A stretch of DNA of 64,000 nt from Dipylidium caninum (GCA_017562135.1 QEYB01001479.1:186001-250000); one strand, 5' to 3'. Positions 1 to 13,600 are shown, numbered from the stretch's first letter. Numbers and translations: made by a program. Notes: generated by a model not told the origin, from the letters alone.

Positions 1-2598
1 AGACTTGCACCCACTCCTCTCGAAAAGGAACCCTTGTAAAGCTACTATCGGATCACTGACTGAGGGAAAGTGTGTTATGCTTCTCTGTCTCGCCTCCCTC
101 CGGCATCCTGGGCGACATTTTGAGACGAAGCCTCGTATTTCTCACTTTCTATTCTCTCCTCCTGCTGTTAGTCCTATTCCCGACTTTGTCAGCTGCTGAA
201 GCATCTATTCCTTTCTCCCACTGTTAGTAACTTGTCAATGGGCGATGTTTGCTATGTGTGTAAATTAGGGAATATGTAACTGGGAAAAGTGGAGGTAGTC
301 CTATCCACCCAAAGAGGCACATTGAATGGATCAAAGTTCTCCCCCAGTAGGGGGTCAAATTGAAGAGGTTTGCAAGGCCCCCTTCGCTCCTTATTTATGA
401 AGCAGATGGTCGAGGCGATGTGCACACCCCTCTTCTCTCCCCACAAATTCAAACATCTGTCTTCTCCATTACTGGGTCTTGGGTAGTAAATTCAGAAGAT
501 TGTTACTTCAAGGATGATCTGTTTGTGCTACCCAAATGGAGGGTGAGGGCGCTTTAAATAAGTGAACTCCATTTACTTGCAATATTTTCCAAAGGTAGAG
601 GTTGATAATCGAAACCATTTATACTGAACTAAGTTGGCTATGCGAAGTGGCCTTTTTGTCGTCATTGTCCTCTTTGTACCATTTGGCTTTCATCGTAACC
701 GTAAAAGATGGCTTCTTTTGGGAACCGCTGATCATTACCAGCAACACTCGTTGTGAGGCTCTTGTTTGCCTCAGGCTACAGGTGCAAAATATCATTGACA
801 ACAACAAGCAGTTGTTTGTCCCCATCCCTCTTACCTGAACCTAAAACACCCCAGAGTGTATGTTTACCCTTGTTAAGACTGTAAGACCTCTCGGTTAAAT
901 CAAAGTGAAATAAATTGCTTACCATGGGCCGTAATGGCGCTTAAACCAACCTCCGACTCTCCCTCTTCCCACACTCCTGCAGCGCACATTTGGTTTCTCA
1001 ATTTTTCTGGTGTTGGTTTTTCCGTCCTCGGGGGTTTGTGTAAATACACATGTATGCCATGTGAGTCCATTTGTTACAATTTGTTGAGTCGCCTATTTTA
1101 TATCACTCTCTTTGCATTTCCAGGCGAAATTAGGTGTTTTAAAGTGGGCGGCTATTGCGGCTGATGGGAAAACGTCTGTCTAATCATCTTATTATCTGAG
1201 CTATTTGGACCCCAAAGGCCTTTTATCGTGCCTACCCGTTTGTACTACTTATATACGAATGTATAGCAAATGCGCATCATTTTGATGAGCTTCTCTCGAT
1301 GAAAGAATGTGTTGTTTTATCAAAAGAAAACATCCCATAATGGGGGCTAAACTGTATTAATTCGTCTGACCTTGTATTCGTCCCTCATTCTTTATACCAG
1401 AGATTTGCTCATGCAACCACTAGGTTTTGTTGAGACCAAGATAACCTTGGTGGACACGCTTTTTAAGTAATGGTGCTTAGGACTTTGTTGAGTTGGTTTG
1501 CCAACCTCTTGCCTCTACCCTCCTACTCTGCCTCCTCCCGTGCCCTCTTCCATCTAAGGTATCCCTCAACAATCTCTTATTACTTTCGCTTAATTAGGGA
1601 GACCTTGTCTGGCATTGGAAGGGACCTAAACCGATTGATTGTTTACAAGAAACTGCCCTCCCTGTTCAACTAATTAGTTCTTGATTATAATAACGAATAC
1701 ACACGGTCAAAAGACGTCGACAACCAGGCCCTTTCGTTTAACTACCTTTAGACAAGTTTTTCGTAATGGAGTGCAATTCTGAGCAGTGCGGGAACGTTGC
1801 TGGTATATCCGTGTACAGGAGTAGCTTGACACTAGCAATAACCTGGTCGCAGTGTCTCTCTTAGACAGCGGATTCCATACAGTGTAATGCGAATGCGTGG
1901 TCATGGATAAGCCAGTAATCTCCCAACTCCTATTGTGCTGTACCGATGCTAGTCTATTTTTTAATAATCACATAGGTAGTTGTCGCATCACAGTCATAAG
2001 GCAAGTGCATTAATCCCACCGAAGACAGTGAAAGAGACGAGTCTCTAAGATTTGAACCACTATTATTACGGGCCCATGGTAAACATTGAGCCGCCCCAAC
2101 TAAAGCGTTCTAGACAAAATTCGCCTCTTATTCTGCCGTCAATTTGTTTAAATACATATTGAGGCGTGTTGAATGCATGCTTATTACAAACTATTTGCTG
2201 CTCCACCGGGACCCGCCTTTCTAATATTTGAATAGGACATGTAAAACTTCCTTTAATGGGATGGGATCCACGGTCAGTGTTGCCGCCATGTAGAACTTTG
2301 CAGATATTCCGTATCAACATTCCAACCACCAAATATACACTATTTTCACTTACTATTTATTTACCAAACTGTGGTACTCGCAACACCATTCTCAACAAGA
2401 AATGTACACTGCCTCTGAGATAGCTTCCCTAATTTATTAAATAACTGTGCGCCTATGAATTCTTATCCCACTTGACTTCATCTGTGTCCCAAGGAAAATC
2501 TTGATCTCCTTGGGAAAAACATGGCACTTGACTGTTTGAGTGCAACTTTTCAAGTCATCTGGCTTTCCTCCCTAACTATTCTGTGTCTCTCTCCTTAG
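1..2598. other. Upstream intron or intergenic DNA, no exon recognised
   Basis: This stretch is mixed AT-rich sequence. A few acceptor-like sites are present, for example the pyrimidine tract ending in AG near 1123, but none is followed by an open frame that ends at a good donor. Because the exon at 2599 begins in phase 0 behind a strong acceptor, at least part of this stretch must be intron of that plus-strand gene. Earlier exons may lie left of the window. I see no RNA gene or mobile element here. Confidence 0.5.
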
Positions 2599-2792
2599 AA
2601 TGTTGCCGTCACAGTGAAGGCGGCAAACAACCCGGCGCCTCGAAGCCCCATCGGCGGAGGTAGGGAGAGTTTGCGGTGTAAAAAGTCGCTCTCTCCCCCT
2701 TCCGCATGCCGTGAGTCTGCCAACGCCCCGCCGCCACCGCCGTCCCCTCTTGTTCCTTCCTGCTCCCCCTCCGCCTCCTGCGGCATCTCTAC
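2599..2792 (+). CDS. Internal exon of unknown Pro/Ser-rich protein
   Basis: A pyrimidine-rich acceptor ending TCTCTCCTTAG precedes an open frame of 64 codons plus 2 nt, which ends at an AC|GTAAGG donor. The frame starts AsnValAlaValThrValLysAlaAla and then becomes rich in Pro, Ser and Arg, with runs such as APPPPPSPL, and it carries several Cys. GC content is far above the flanks. The two leftover bases join exactly to the single base that opens the exon at 7512, which is the best evidence that both belong to one gene. No domain is recognised. The short AVTV start could be the last strand of a folded domain coded further left, but that is a guess. No start codon is expected here. Confidence 0.65.
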
Positions 2793-5700
2793 GTAAGGCT
2801 TGCACTCTTGAAAGTCAGAATATCCTAAATTGTGAACTTATCAATGGCAGAAGTAGACCGGTTTTGGAGTCTTCTCATGGGGAAGTAGCCCATAGTGAAA
2901 GGCTCAGAAACCCCCTCGGAGTTTGAGTTTCCTTCACAAACTGCTGAAAATGTTGCGAGCGTTGCTTATTTGCTCTAACTGAGACCATTTATTCGATTAA
3001 TTGATGGTGGCAGCATTTTCCACTTTTGTGGCAGAATGCCTCTTTCCTGTCACTACCAGTTCGTCAAACATTTGGCTGGTATGACAACGCATATTTCCAT
3101 GACAAACATGTGGAATGACAATGTCACTTTTCCGCTTGTAAAAGCGATTTTTTGTGCATCTATCGGTGGTCGTTCTACCAACTATCTGCCTTCCGCTCGA
3201 ATATGGTCGTTGCTCCGCGTCGCGACCGCCAGATTTCCTTTAGCGTCGAATTTGCCAGACCGGATTAATTTGTGCATCCTTCGAAAGTCGCGACGGGAAG
3301 GCGCTTCGTCTGACACAGACATCTTTGTGTGCCTGAAATGGGTATTCGTTACAACGTGGTTTAACAAACACCACACCCTCATTCTCGTACACCCCTACAA
3401 CGTATTTCAAACAAACTTTTTTTCGACTCATTGTTGAACTTCTGCCTGCGTCACTGAACCAAGTATTTTCTTTTCCACCTTTCAAACTGACACTAGCCTC
3501 GGGAGATGAATGGCTTTAAAGCGAAATCCTAGACTATGTTTACCTGCGATGCTTTTCCCCGCAGCCCACAGTTGGGTTTGGCATTTTGACCACCGCATTA
3601 CGAGCCCCAATTGCAAAGGTCTCGGAGCAAATTTCAAATGGTACCATGCCCTAAAAGTTACTCATCCACGATTGGGGCGCAGAATTGCCCAAAGTAGTCG
3701 AGCCCTCTCTGTGTGTAGACCCCTTCTGCCAGCCCATTTGAACACAAGTCTCGGTATTTGACTCAGGCCACGGAGGTGCAACAGTTCGACGCCCGCACCG
3801 TGTCACAAGTGCCAAGTTAGTACAGCTAACATTTTCTTCTTCCACACTTTCCGTCGCTGTGACACTTTCCTCATTTATTTTGACACCCGAAAATCACTTG
3901 TTGTCTCCCTCTTGTCTTTGCACATGCACTTTCCTACGTCTCCTTGCCTGTTGGCGTCTGTCACGTAATTCTTCCCCCCGATTCAGTTTCACAACTTTTC
4001 TTCCACCCAAGTGGAAGAGAATCGGTAACGTAAATTCCACCCTTCAATGCTAGCCTAAATGTTATTTTGGCCTTATTACGACTATCCTTGTGCTTTGTGC
4101 CACTTAAGACTCCAAAATGGCGCTCTAATGGTTGTTGCGGTAAGGAATTAACTTCCATTTTTCCCCTACCATTGCAACTGTATCCGCCTGCGACTAACCA
4201 AGTATTTTTGACTCTAACTAAACGGTGTGGTGAAATCTTTCTCTTTTTGCTGTCGGAATGAGCCACGGGAAAAGTGGGACTGGATCTGATTAAACGCATG
4301 CCTTATTGCGGTGGATTTGCGCTGAACTCTACAGAAGCACTGGAAGGCCATGTTTTTCTCTAGTTTATTTAGTATTAGACGAAGTAGACTGTGCGCAGAC
4401 ATTCGTCTTTCTCATAATCCGCCATTTAATGTAGATAAGTTGCTTAAATCATGCAGTCCTTCAATTTGTCAACTTGTGTGCCCTAACTTCACTTGTTCTC
4501 GGTCCACACGCGCCATTTTGTCCCGGTTTGACTGTTTAAAATTTAAGTTCCATCACGATTTCTCGTAATTTGAGTCATTCTTCAAGACTCTCAAGTGATT
4601 CACTGTTGCAGTGTGCATGGGGTGAGTAGAGAAGAACATTTTGCAGCATCCGCTACCTCGTTGGCAGCAGAAGTGGCGGTGGATAGGGTCTCCTCGACAC
4701 TAACAACACAACCATGAGAGGCATTGCTCCTTTAGCCCCCCATTGTTCTACCATCACACAAGTCGACGTAGTCTCAAAGCCTGATTCGCATTTACCGGGC
4801 TGGTCTGCTCCCGTAGATGATTCTCCTCTCAGCAAACCAATTAAATGGTTTGAAAACATAGCTATGACGGAGAAATTATAGTGTCTCTCCCCATGGACGA
4901 CTGGTATTTCCCGTTGGGACAAAATCTGGTCGCTGACTTAACTTTTAAGAGCCTACCCAATCCTGTCCGAAACTTATTTTCCCAGATAACAACTTTCTGT
5001 CCGGCGGTATAACGCCGTTAGAAAAAGGTGTCTGAAAGCACTGAAATGCTATTGGGAGCTCGTGACCGGTCTCACTAACACAATGCTCGTCCTTACTCGC
5101 TCTCACACTTGTTAGGTGACTCGCAGGATGCCTGGGGCCATTCCGTTTTTTCCTCAAGCCACCAGTAATGCGAGATACGTGAATTTCGCGTAAATAGCCG
5201 AGCTTCCTTCTCATCCGATCCCCTTCACGTGGAGAGCGTTTGCTCGACATTCACTCGACCAACCATCGCTTCGTGTCTGTAATTGATAGCTCTCGCAGGC
5301 GGTGTGACCTTTCCAAAAGCGGGTTTGACAAAGACCACCATTCTGCGTGAAAAGACCTCCCTTCTAACAATCATTCTCAAATTGACTGCCTCTTTGAAGA
5401 CGTAGAGGCAGTGTTCTGTCGAACCCGCGTCGTGTATGCCTCAATTCACGAAGTAGACACTCTTCGTCTCCACTTGAACACGGCTCCTGTGTGTGGGACA
5501 ACTTCGGTAAGAAATTCCGTGCACCCACACACTCGGCGCCGACATTCTTGATGAGTAGTAACGGTTTTAATTATAAGGAAAATTGCGTGGTTCGGAAAGG
5601 AAGACGTTCGTCTTAGCCAGTGGTATGGAAAATCTTTGTCCCAAAAAATTCCAACGCTGATTTGTGTGTTGTGATGGTGCATGCGGTTTTTACCTTCCCC

Positions 5701-7511
5701 TGTTCCTGAGCGTCGTTGGGTTTCGACAAAAATCAAGGCAACTTCCTCTTCCCTCCCTTTAACCTCCCGCTTCGCCTGGTCACGCGACAGAACATGCCCA
5801 GCCTTCCAATGCATCAAACTTCGTTGTAAAGACGCCAGGATGATGCAAGTCAATTACTCGCAGGAGATGTCAGTTGGTGTGCAGCCTGCCGTGAAGTGCG
5901 CCATAAAACAACCAAGCTCGGGAAGAACAGCCGTCACGAAAGTGGTAGAGATTTTGGTCTTAGTAACGAGGCCGCTTAAACCGTCTTCCCGCCAAATGTG
6001 ATGTCTCTTACCGATGCGAAATTGTCTCCTTTCTCTCCCTCGGGTCGAGTTTCACTTTTTCTCCCATTTCCGTCTGTCCTCTCCTCCGCCCTAACTCCCG
6101 CCAGTCAATTTTCTGCCCGATCAAAGCACCCCAAACCCTGAAGCACTCCTGACTCCCAGTGGGCATGAGATCGTCGCAGCTCGCCAGTTTGCTCTCGTGT
6201 CAGAAAAACCCGCTCCCCATCTCAAATTTCACGTTTGGTGGGCACATCTGTTTGTGTGGGAGTTGGGGTGGCCAAATTACATCACGTGATCGCCAATTTT
6301 CTGCACGACTTTCAATTTCTACCAATCAAAACGCAGCAAGTGTGGTGTGTGCTTTTGAAAATTTTGCCCTCTTAGCCCTTAATTTTATTAAACCCTCTTT
6401 GTTACACAATTCGCGCATCCGAAAAAAATCCGCACATTTGATGCAAATTAAGTGCTTTCTGTCACCTATTCGTCGGCGCCGATACATCATGGCAATTAGC
6501 GGAATTAACCGGTGTTTATCCGTTCAACTTCCATGGGGAAAGATTCGGTCGTTTTTTTAGCGGATCCAAATGTTGTCGCGGTCGTATGAGAATAAATCCT
6601 CACTAGACACTCTTCTACGAGGCTCTTAATTTTCACTTTAAGCGACTAACCAACACAAAATGCTTCTCACCAACCACCACTTTTTATCTCATCCGGTCAA
6701 GGCGCGATCAAACGCTGGGGCACGGCGGATGTGCTTTTTGCTTGCCATTTGTGGATCCACGCGAGCCGTAGCCTCCAGTTGTCTTATATAAATGAGTTGC
6801 CATTCGATCAGACAACAGCTCTATTGTCTCTCTCTCGTTGAGTGTTTGTGTGTGTTTATACCGAGAGCTCTCGTGTTGGGGCACCGTGCGTACACACACG
6901 GTTTGCAAAGCGGAAGTCGGCGAGGTGCACGAATGTTGTGTCTATCTTAATTTCCTCCTTGATTAACTATCTCCCTTGCCTGTCTGTTGTGCACCTCTTG
7001 CCTTACCTGACTTACAAATAATAGTCCTTTAAATACCCGTATTAGTTTCTACTATGTGCCTCTTCTGTGACAGTGATGGATGGTGTTCCTTGCCCCTATG
7101 ATAGGGTGGGCAGAAGAATTAGGTTTCTATGCAGTCGTGAATGCGAAGTATTCTCAACTTTATGACTAGCCTCCCTCCACGTACCAGAAGTCTCCCTTGG
7201 TTCCGTGTCCACTTTCGTGTGACTTCTTCGTACACCTGAAACGAATAATTATTTACAAAAAAAGATAGCCAGTAGATTTGAATTGACCAACCAACTTCTG
7301 CCATTTGTGCTACAGTATCGAAGCAGAACGCTTTGGAGGGAAGCGTATCACGTAACCACGACACCTCTTATTTATTTATTTGGTAAATTCGGAGTCCATG
7401 TACTCGTGCCAGACAGTTGTTTTAATTTGGTTATCACTCGTAACTGAATGTAAGAAGGTAAGAACTCATTGGCAATCATTTTGACAGCTGTCTGTTTCTC
7501 GTTTCATACAG
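2793..7511 (+). other. Long intron of the unknown plus-strand gene
   Basis: This is a 4.7-kb intron, starting GTAAGG and ending TTTCATACAG, inferred from the phase match of the two flanking exons. It holds many open frames of 60-130 codons on both strands. None combines an ATG or acceptor with a donor, composition bias or a family I recognise. A cassette exon cannot be excluded. Confidence 0.5.
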
Positions 7512-8247
7512 ATCTAATCGCATGAATGGCTGTTCTTCACCCTCCTCTCCCGTTTCCTTCTCGGATGGCTCCTCCTCAGAGGCAACAAAATCCAAGTCCC
7601 CTCCCCCCGTTAAAACGCGGCCTGATCCACCGGTTCGCCGCACTCCTGAATTTAACAATCCCTCTGTGGTTAGTACACATAAAAGTGGCCCCCTTGAAGT
7701 GGACACGACGAGAATTGAGGTGATAACAGCTTCTGCCTTGGAAACAGAGGAGGCAATCATTGAAGAGGACGAAAAACACGCCGCTTCACCATCGCCTCCC
7801 CCACCACCACCGCAGATGCAATTGCACTATCCCTACCCGGGTATGCAAGGCAACACCCACCATCCGCCTGTTCGTGTCCCTCGGTCTACCTTTGGTGGAA
7901 GTCATTTCGCCACTACCTCTACCTCCCACTTTGCCGGTACGCGGGAGTCTTTGCGTTCTCCTACGTCGCCTCCAATAATTCCCGTCTCCCATCAGCTTCG
8001 TTGCGTCCAGCCGCAACGAGTCACCAATATTTTGCGGTTTACTGGCAATGGCGGATCCGCCTTAAGGAAAGCGACGCCCACACTGCCGCAGCACCCTCGA
8101 GGCTGTATCGTGTCGACACCTCGTGGTGTTCTGAGCCGGCCTGCTGTCACCCCAGCGCCTCGCATAGTCCTAGCGGGTCGCGCTACTGCCGGACAGTCTG
8201 CGACTGCAACAGCGGGTCCAGGAAACTTGTACATAAATGGGAAATAA
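7512..8247 (+). CDS. C-terminal exon of unknown Pro/Ser-rich protein
   Basis: The exon follows the acceptor TTTCATACAG and runs 245 codons, after one phase base, to TAA at 8245-8247. It is the longest open frame in the window not opposite a known exon. It is low in complexity: Ser/Pro-rich at the start, an acidic patch (TEEAIIEEDE), a Pro run (SPSPPPPPPQM), a His/Tyr/Pro stretch, then a basic Thr/Pro/Arg/Ala tail ending LYINGK. No signal peptide, membrane segment or catalytic motif is visible, so it reads as a disordered tail of a larger cytosolic or nuclear protein. Joined to the exon at 2599 it gives 309 residues. AATAAA signals follow about 0.95 kb downstream. The parent family is not recognised. 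Confidence 0.72.
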
Positions 8248-9217
8248 TTTCTTCACCCACGTCCTCAGTACACTTACATTTGCGTCCTTGGCTCATCCCT
8301 CCTGAACCCTCTTTGCCCCCCCTCCCCCCTCCATTCTTGCTAGTGCAATCTCCTCTTGATTCCCCCTGGACGTAGGCCCTCGTCCTTGTGTGCCTATGTG
8401 TCTGTGTGTCCGCCCTTCATGAACCCAATCATCGTGAGAACACTCGTTTCGCAAAAAAATTGTCCAATATTTGCTCCAAAATTGGTTGAAGGGGAACTCT
8501 ACTGAGTATGGATTTTGTAGTTTTCGAGCCTTTATCTACTCATGTCTAGGACATGAGGAACTCTTCCAAGGGTAATTTGGCTCTTCCGTAAGGAAGTTTT
8601 CTGTTAACATGCGACATTTATCCCTATCCGTGTTGCGATTTGCGCTACTGTCGAGCCCTGACATACGCTCAGTGGCTAAGTTTACGCGTTCTGAGGTGAT
8701 CAACCACCTTTGATTTTTGATACTATCCCTTTAAGCGCAAAATATTCTGCTGTCTGTGGGGTTTAAAGTTATAGTTATACTCTATTAGCGGCCTTATCAT
8801 CTTTCCCCTATTGTTAGTTTCTTTCTCGAGTTGAGATTTCATCTCTGTGATTGTGCGACAAGCTTTCGGTGTTCTGCTGCCACTGTTCCGAACGAAGGCT
8901 GGTGTCATTGTCACAGAGGTAGACCTCTCGGACAATTATTTCGCCGGGAAATTCAAGTGTCCATTTGACTCTTACTCCAAAGATTACCAGGCGATAAATG
9001 TCCTCACCACCTCTCCATCACCGCTGGTCTGTAGACCATATGTAAACAGTTAGCACTTAAGGCGTGTAATTCCACGGAAACTGGCACTTTTTAAAAAATC
9101 TGACGTGATGATAGATTTTTTGTACCAAGTTTATATTGCTCTACTTATGACCCTCACAGTAGGCGTTGTTTCCCACCGCTCATACTAACTGAATAAATAA
9201 TTTTCCAGATTAATAAA
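8248..9217 (+). other. Probable 3' UTR with two AATAAA signals
   Basis: The stretch between the TAA at 8245-8247 and two close AATAAA hexamers at 9192-9197 and 9212-9217 is AT-rich, without a supported coding frame. It is read as the 3' UTR of the plus-strand gene. The two hexamers 20 nt apart make this a plausible cleavage region. Confidence 0.5.
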
Positions 9218-9300
9218 TGTCGCCTCCGGTTCTACTGCATCTCTCCGCGCAGGTTTGACCTTCTGAACTTAGGGAGTGGGCCTTGAGTATGTAGATAATG

Positions 9301-9322
9301 AGAGAGTGAGAGAGAGAGAGAG
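9301..9322. repeat. (GA)n microsatellite
   Basis: A short imperfect GA dinucleotide tract just downstream of the probable polyadenylation region of the plus-strand gene. Confidence 0.85.
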
Positions 9323-10272
9323 GTTTGTCAGATCATGACCAGTGTCTACGTTGAAGTATCTTTGGAGCACCATCGTTACCCTTTAAAGAATGCTTATAGT
9401 GTCGTTATCTCGTAAAAGAACTTCTATGCGCCATATCTGTGTCGAATGGATGGATGAGTGGACGCCTCCCTTTTATCTGACTAGCCTTCATCTTACTTGT
9501 TTCTCAAATACGCACAAGGCTTCATGTCGGGCTTCTTGGATTGTTGCATGATGGTGCTTGCCTTCGATTTGATACGGAGCATGAAATTTAAACGAAATTG
9601 CAAACGATGATGAACAGATGAAAAACTAACTTAGTCTTTTGGTAGGATAGGTGTAGATGCGCTGAACCATGGACTTCTAAATCCCCCCTCAGTAAACTTG
9701 CCGACTTTCTTCACTGCGAAGTTGATAACTTTTCAAGAGCTAGCGAAAAAAATGTCTGCCATCTACCCAGGGAGTGGGAGATTGCTGATAAAAAATGCGT
9801 TTATAGCAGTAGTAACTCAAGTTAAAAGGCTCCTATCTGAAGCCGTGCCTTCAATAGACCAATGCAACAAGGTATTCCAGGGGGTGCTTTCCTCCCTTCC
9901 TGGGTTACTCGTACGAAGGGTAGTCAGTAGTAACGCTGAAATGCCTCTTGTCCCACTAACTCCCAACTGTGCTACTCCATGGTGAACCACTTGCGCGGTG
10001 ACAGTCGCGAGATCGTCAAGGTCCCGTCTGATGACACTCGTTTAGTGCCCCACTAGTCTTTAAAAAATAAGGCATTTCTTTTTTTTCTTCTCTATTTCTC
10101 GGTAGCGATGCAGTAATTCACCATATTGGGGCATAACAGTATGATGAATTATGAAGAGATGGACCAAAAGTTGTTTTTCACTAACAGAAAATGTATCCAC
10201 TATTGTATTAACTCGATGTTTGTATTAACACATGCAAAACTGTGTCGGCCTCTGCCTCCCGCCCGTTTGTAG

Positions 10273-10466
10273 AATCACGCGGTGGCGTTGCCTTGGCGCC
10301 GAGCCCGTCGCCTTCCCGTCGATCGACCTTATGGCGCACTGATGCGTCCCCTCACGGCGGGAGGGGATCGGGCAGTCCGCCTATCCTGTTTTTCGACAAA
10401 TTGTTCCCGGCCCCAGCGGCTGGATCTCCTCCTCCACCTCGTCGCTTTATTGGCAAGACAGTGTAG
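10273..10466 (+). CDS. Possible alternative terminal exon
   Basis: An acceptor with a pyrimidine tract, ending CCCGTTTGTAG, opens a GC-rich block inside AT-rich DNA. One frame, after 2 phase bases, reads Ser/Pro/Arg-rich (including PSPSPSRRS and GSPPPPRR) and stops at TAG, 10464-10466. AATAAA lies 150 nt downstream at 10616-10621. The style matches the tail coded at 7512-8247. Its phase does not fit the donor at 2792. It does fit a possible internal donor GCCG|GTACGC at 7936/7937, which would give a 270-residue alternative to the 309-residue form. It may instead belong to another gene or be noncoding. Confidence 0.4.
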
Positions 10467-10615
10467 CACGACTGACAATCATCTTCTGGCGTTTGGTTGA
10501 CCGAGAGCCAACCCTTCCCACGGTATTGTACACTCTCTTGGTCAAATTCATGTGTACTTTTTGAAATGAGCTTTCAGGAGATTGTCCTAATGTCGGCATG
10601 AGTTAAACTGCGATT

Positions 10616-10621
10616 AATAAA
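10616..10621 (+). promoter_or_regulatory. AATAAA polyadenylation signal
   Basis: A canonical hexamer 150 nt after the stop of the possible exon at 10273-10466. It supports a transcript end here. Confidence 0.45.
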
Positions 10622-13600
10622 GCAGTGGAGAGTGCACGAGAACCGGTTCAAGACCAATGAGACGCGATGTTACAGGCGAATCGAGTGCATAGTTTGGAGG
10701 GCATTTGTTCCGGACAGAAACAGGGGAAGAAGGGCGATTTGAGTTTATGCCAAAGATGGCATTTTGGCAGAAGATAAACTTAATTGGTGGACGAAGAGCG
10801 CCAAATCCGCAATATGTCCCTTAAGGCATTCCATCGGGCAGGTGGGAACGAGTTACCGGCGATATTCCTCGGCGGATCCGCACGATGACCGAAGGGGAGT
10901 CTCCAACAAATGCCCTGCATTTGCACCATCAAGTGAAATGTAGGTGGGCAGTTGTTGACGATATCAAAGTTCTCGGTGCTGTGGAATCAACTCCACTTGT
11001 ATACAGCGCGTCAAGGATCCTTTTCCACCAGACTGTGTCCACCGAGCTCGTCACTGTCAGTTAGATTCAGTCGGCGTCAGACTCCGCTCCTCGTCATGCT
11101 GCTCCAAGACGTTGAAAAGCGGTTTATTGTTATTCTTCTCCCTGGAGTAATCATCTGTGCCTTCAGCAGAGGCTGCAGGACAGATGAAGTAGGTTGTCCA
11201 CACAGAGGATCGATTTCATGGACGGCGCCTGCGGGAATGGCGGAGGATGAGGGCGGATGAAACAAGAGTTTGGAAGACACGGAAATTGCTTTCAGATAAT
11301 AGCCCAAATTTTTTATTTCCCATACCAGATTATACTAACTCAAATGGTTTGCCAACTGTCAAAAAATACTTTCAAAAGTTGTCACCGCCAGAACTTCAAA
11401 TTGCACCTTCTTTGTTATATGCCTCGAGTCTGCAGCCCCTCGGACGGGGCGGAGTAAAGGAAACTCGCATTGAGGGAGCCTAAACTACTTCGCAGCCATC
11501 AGAACATCACCAAAACTTTCCATCCTGACGTGAAATACCCGCGACAGCAGAGGACACCGTACCCTCCACCTTCGAGGGATTGGCTGTATTCTCGAAATCC
11601 AATTCTAGGCTGAATAAATTGGGAAATTGAAAAAAAGACCTGCTACGATTTGCCCTTTTTCATACTCCATTGTAACAATCCGGGTCTTTCTTAAAGTCGT
11701 AAAACAACATGCTCCCTCGGTAGAAGATTTATGGTCCGCCAAGGGAGAGACTGGTGAGCCGGAGCCTCTAGCAGGAGTCGTGGGGATTGGGCGAAAGAAC
11801 AATAACGCAGTCACTGGCTTCCACCTCACGAATCCAAGCAACGGACTCTCGGGAGGTAATACCGTCAGACAGCCACTTGCAATGCAAAAGTGCCTAAGGC
11901 AGGTGGGATGGACAGTTGAATGCAACGTCGCTTCTATCGGCAATCCGACACTGAGAAGGTGGTAATTTGCGTAACCGATGCGCCGGGGGATCGTCTGCTC
12001 CGATGAATTGGAAGCCGAGGGCACCAGTCTTCCACGCCAAGGTGTCTCACTTCTCTATGGACGGTAAAGCCACAAGCGATAGGGTTGAAGGGGGGGAGCT
12101 TCTAGCTTTCGAACGCCCCTCACAGTTCACACTCTCGTCAGTCCTCCCACTAGCACTCGGATACCATCAAAAAACGGCGAAAAGAGTCCTCATAGGTGAA
12201 TGCGATGAGCGCAGACATGGGGTTTGTCATCCTCATGGAAAGGGTAAAACTCAGCGTTCTGGGAGCACCGTGGCTAATCGGGCACCCTTGTGCCGCAACA
12301 TGTGTGTTATAAGGGGGGGAAGAGGACAGTATTTCTCACTGCGACAAGAAATTCTTCCCACTGTACTCGGAGGCTTCCGTGGCATCGTCAACGCGGCTGA
12401 CTTGAATGGTGAAGGAGCCAGAGACGTATGGGCAGTGCAGGGGAAACCCTAAACTTAGGTCTACTGCATTGGACAGCTCTTTTCCCTCTTACGACTAATG
12501 TCTTCTCCTTCGCCCTCTTCTTCTTCCTCCGCGTCCTCTTCGTGGATGTGTCTGAATTACTACCCAGTGTGGACTACCATCGCCTACTCCATCACAGCCG
12601 TAGGGACTAACGAGGATCGGCGGACCCTTTCATCTCACGTGCAGTAAAGTTGTGATTTCTTGCAGAGACTAAAAAGGCGATAAAATTTTATTAGCCAACA
12701 TGCAGCATAAAATTTGATATAGATAAAAAATTCCCTTCGTCCTATAGGGCTATGCTGTCTATTTTTAACTCTAACCACAGATCTCGCGTCTTCTGTCAAA
12801 GACTAGATTGTAACAAATCACTGCGGTATCGCATGGCGGGTCATAAAATATTTATGGAGTTGATGCTTTGTTAATCACAGGAAATCCGGGCACATTGAGA
12901 CAGCTGTTGCGAGCATAAACCTATTGACGAGGTTGTAAGGTGCTAAAAGGCCCGATGGAGTGTGGGGGGCCCCCGCCGGCCCACCGGTCAGGCTTCCTGA
13001 AGTCTGAGCTCCGCTGGAGTGCATCGCGGGGCGGTTTCGTCGAATGCACATCTTCTCCAATCACTTTAGCCTAAAAGACTCATGTTGTACCGAGGGACTC
13101 GAAGGTGGGTGAGGGTTGACGAGCAGGAGACGGGTGCGCCAACTTCCCACTGTCCGCGTCCTTGCGACATTCAACGCAATGACTGAATTAATTTGGACAA
13201 AGAGGGGGAGATCTTCAGCCCGGAAGACTGAACGGAAGAAGGGATGATAAGAGGAGGGTGAAGTTGATGGCCTTCATGCGGTCAATCGTAAATGAAAGAA
13301 ATTTTGTGTGGAAGAAGATCACGAATCAGCGGGGTTTGACTCCTCAATCACCATGCATCTACCGCCTGACGCGGCAGGGCAAAAACCCTACTAGTGCAGC
13401 ACTCAGGTTCACCTCGGCACTCGCCCTCGGAGCGCATCTCATCCATTTCGGTTCCCACTTCGCTTTAGACATAACAGAGTTTGAGTGGGTGCTTCGTGAC
13501 ATCTACAGTTTACATACGGTGGAGTAGGAAACTGCGGTGTAGCAGAAGGATTTCGTGGTTCTTCATACCAATTCTAATATTTGGACGAGAACATGATAGC

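Noticed and set aside
3036..3437. 133-codon plus-strand frame in the long intron of the unknown gene
   Set aside because: No acceptor and donor pair, composition like the surrounding intron, and no family resemblance.
11967..12452. 161-codon plus-strand frame
   Set aside because: TTG start, no splice context and no family resemblance. Overlapping frames of similar length exist on the other strand.
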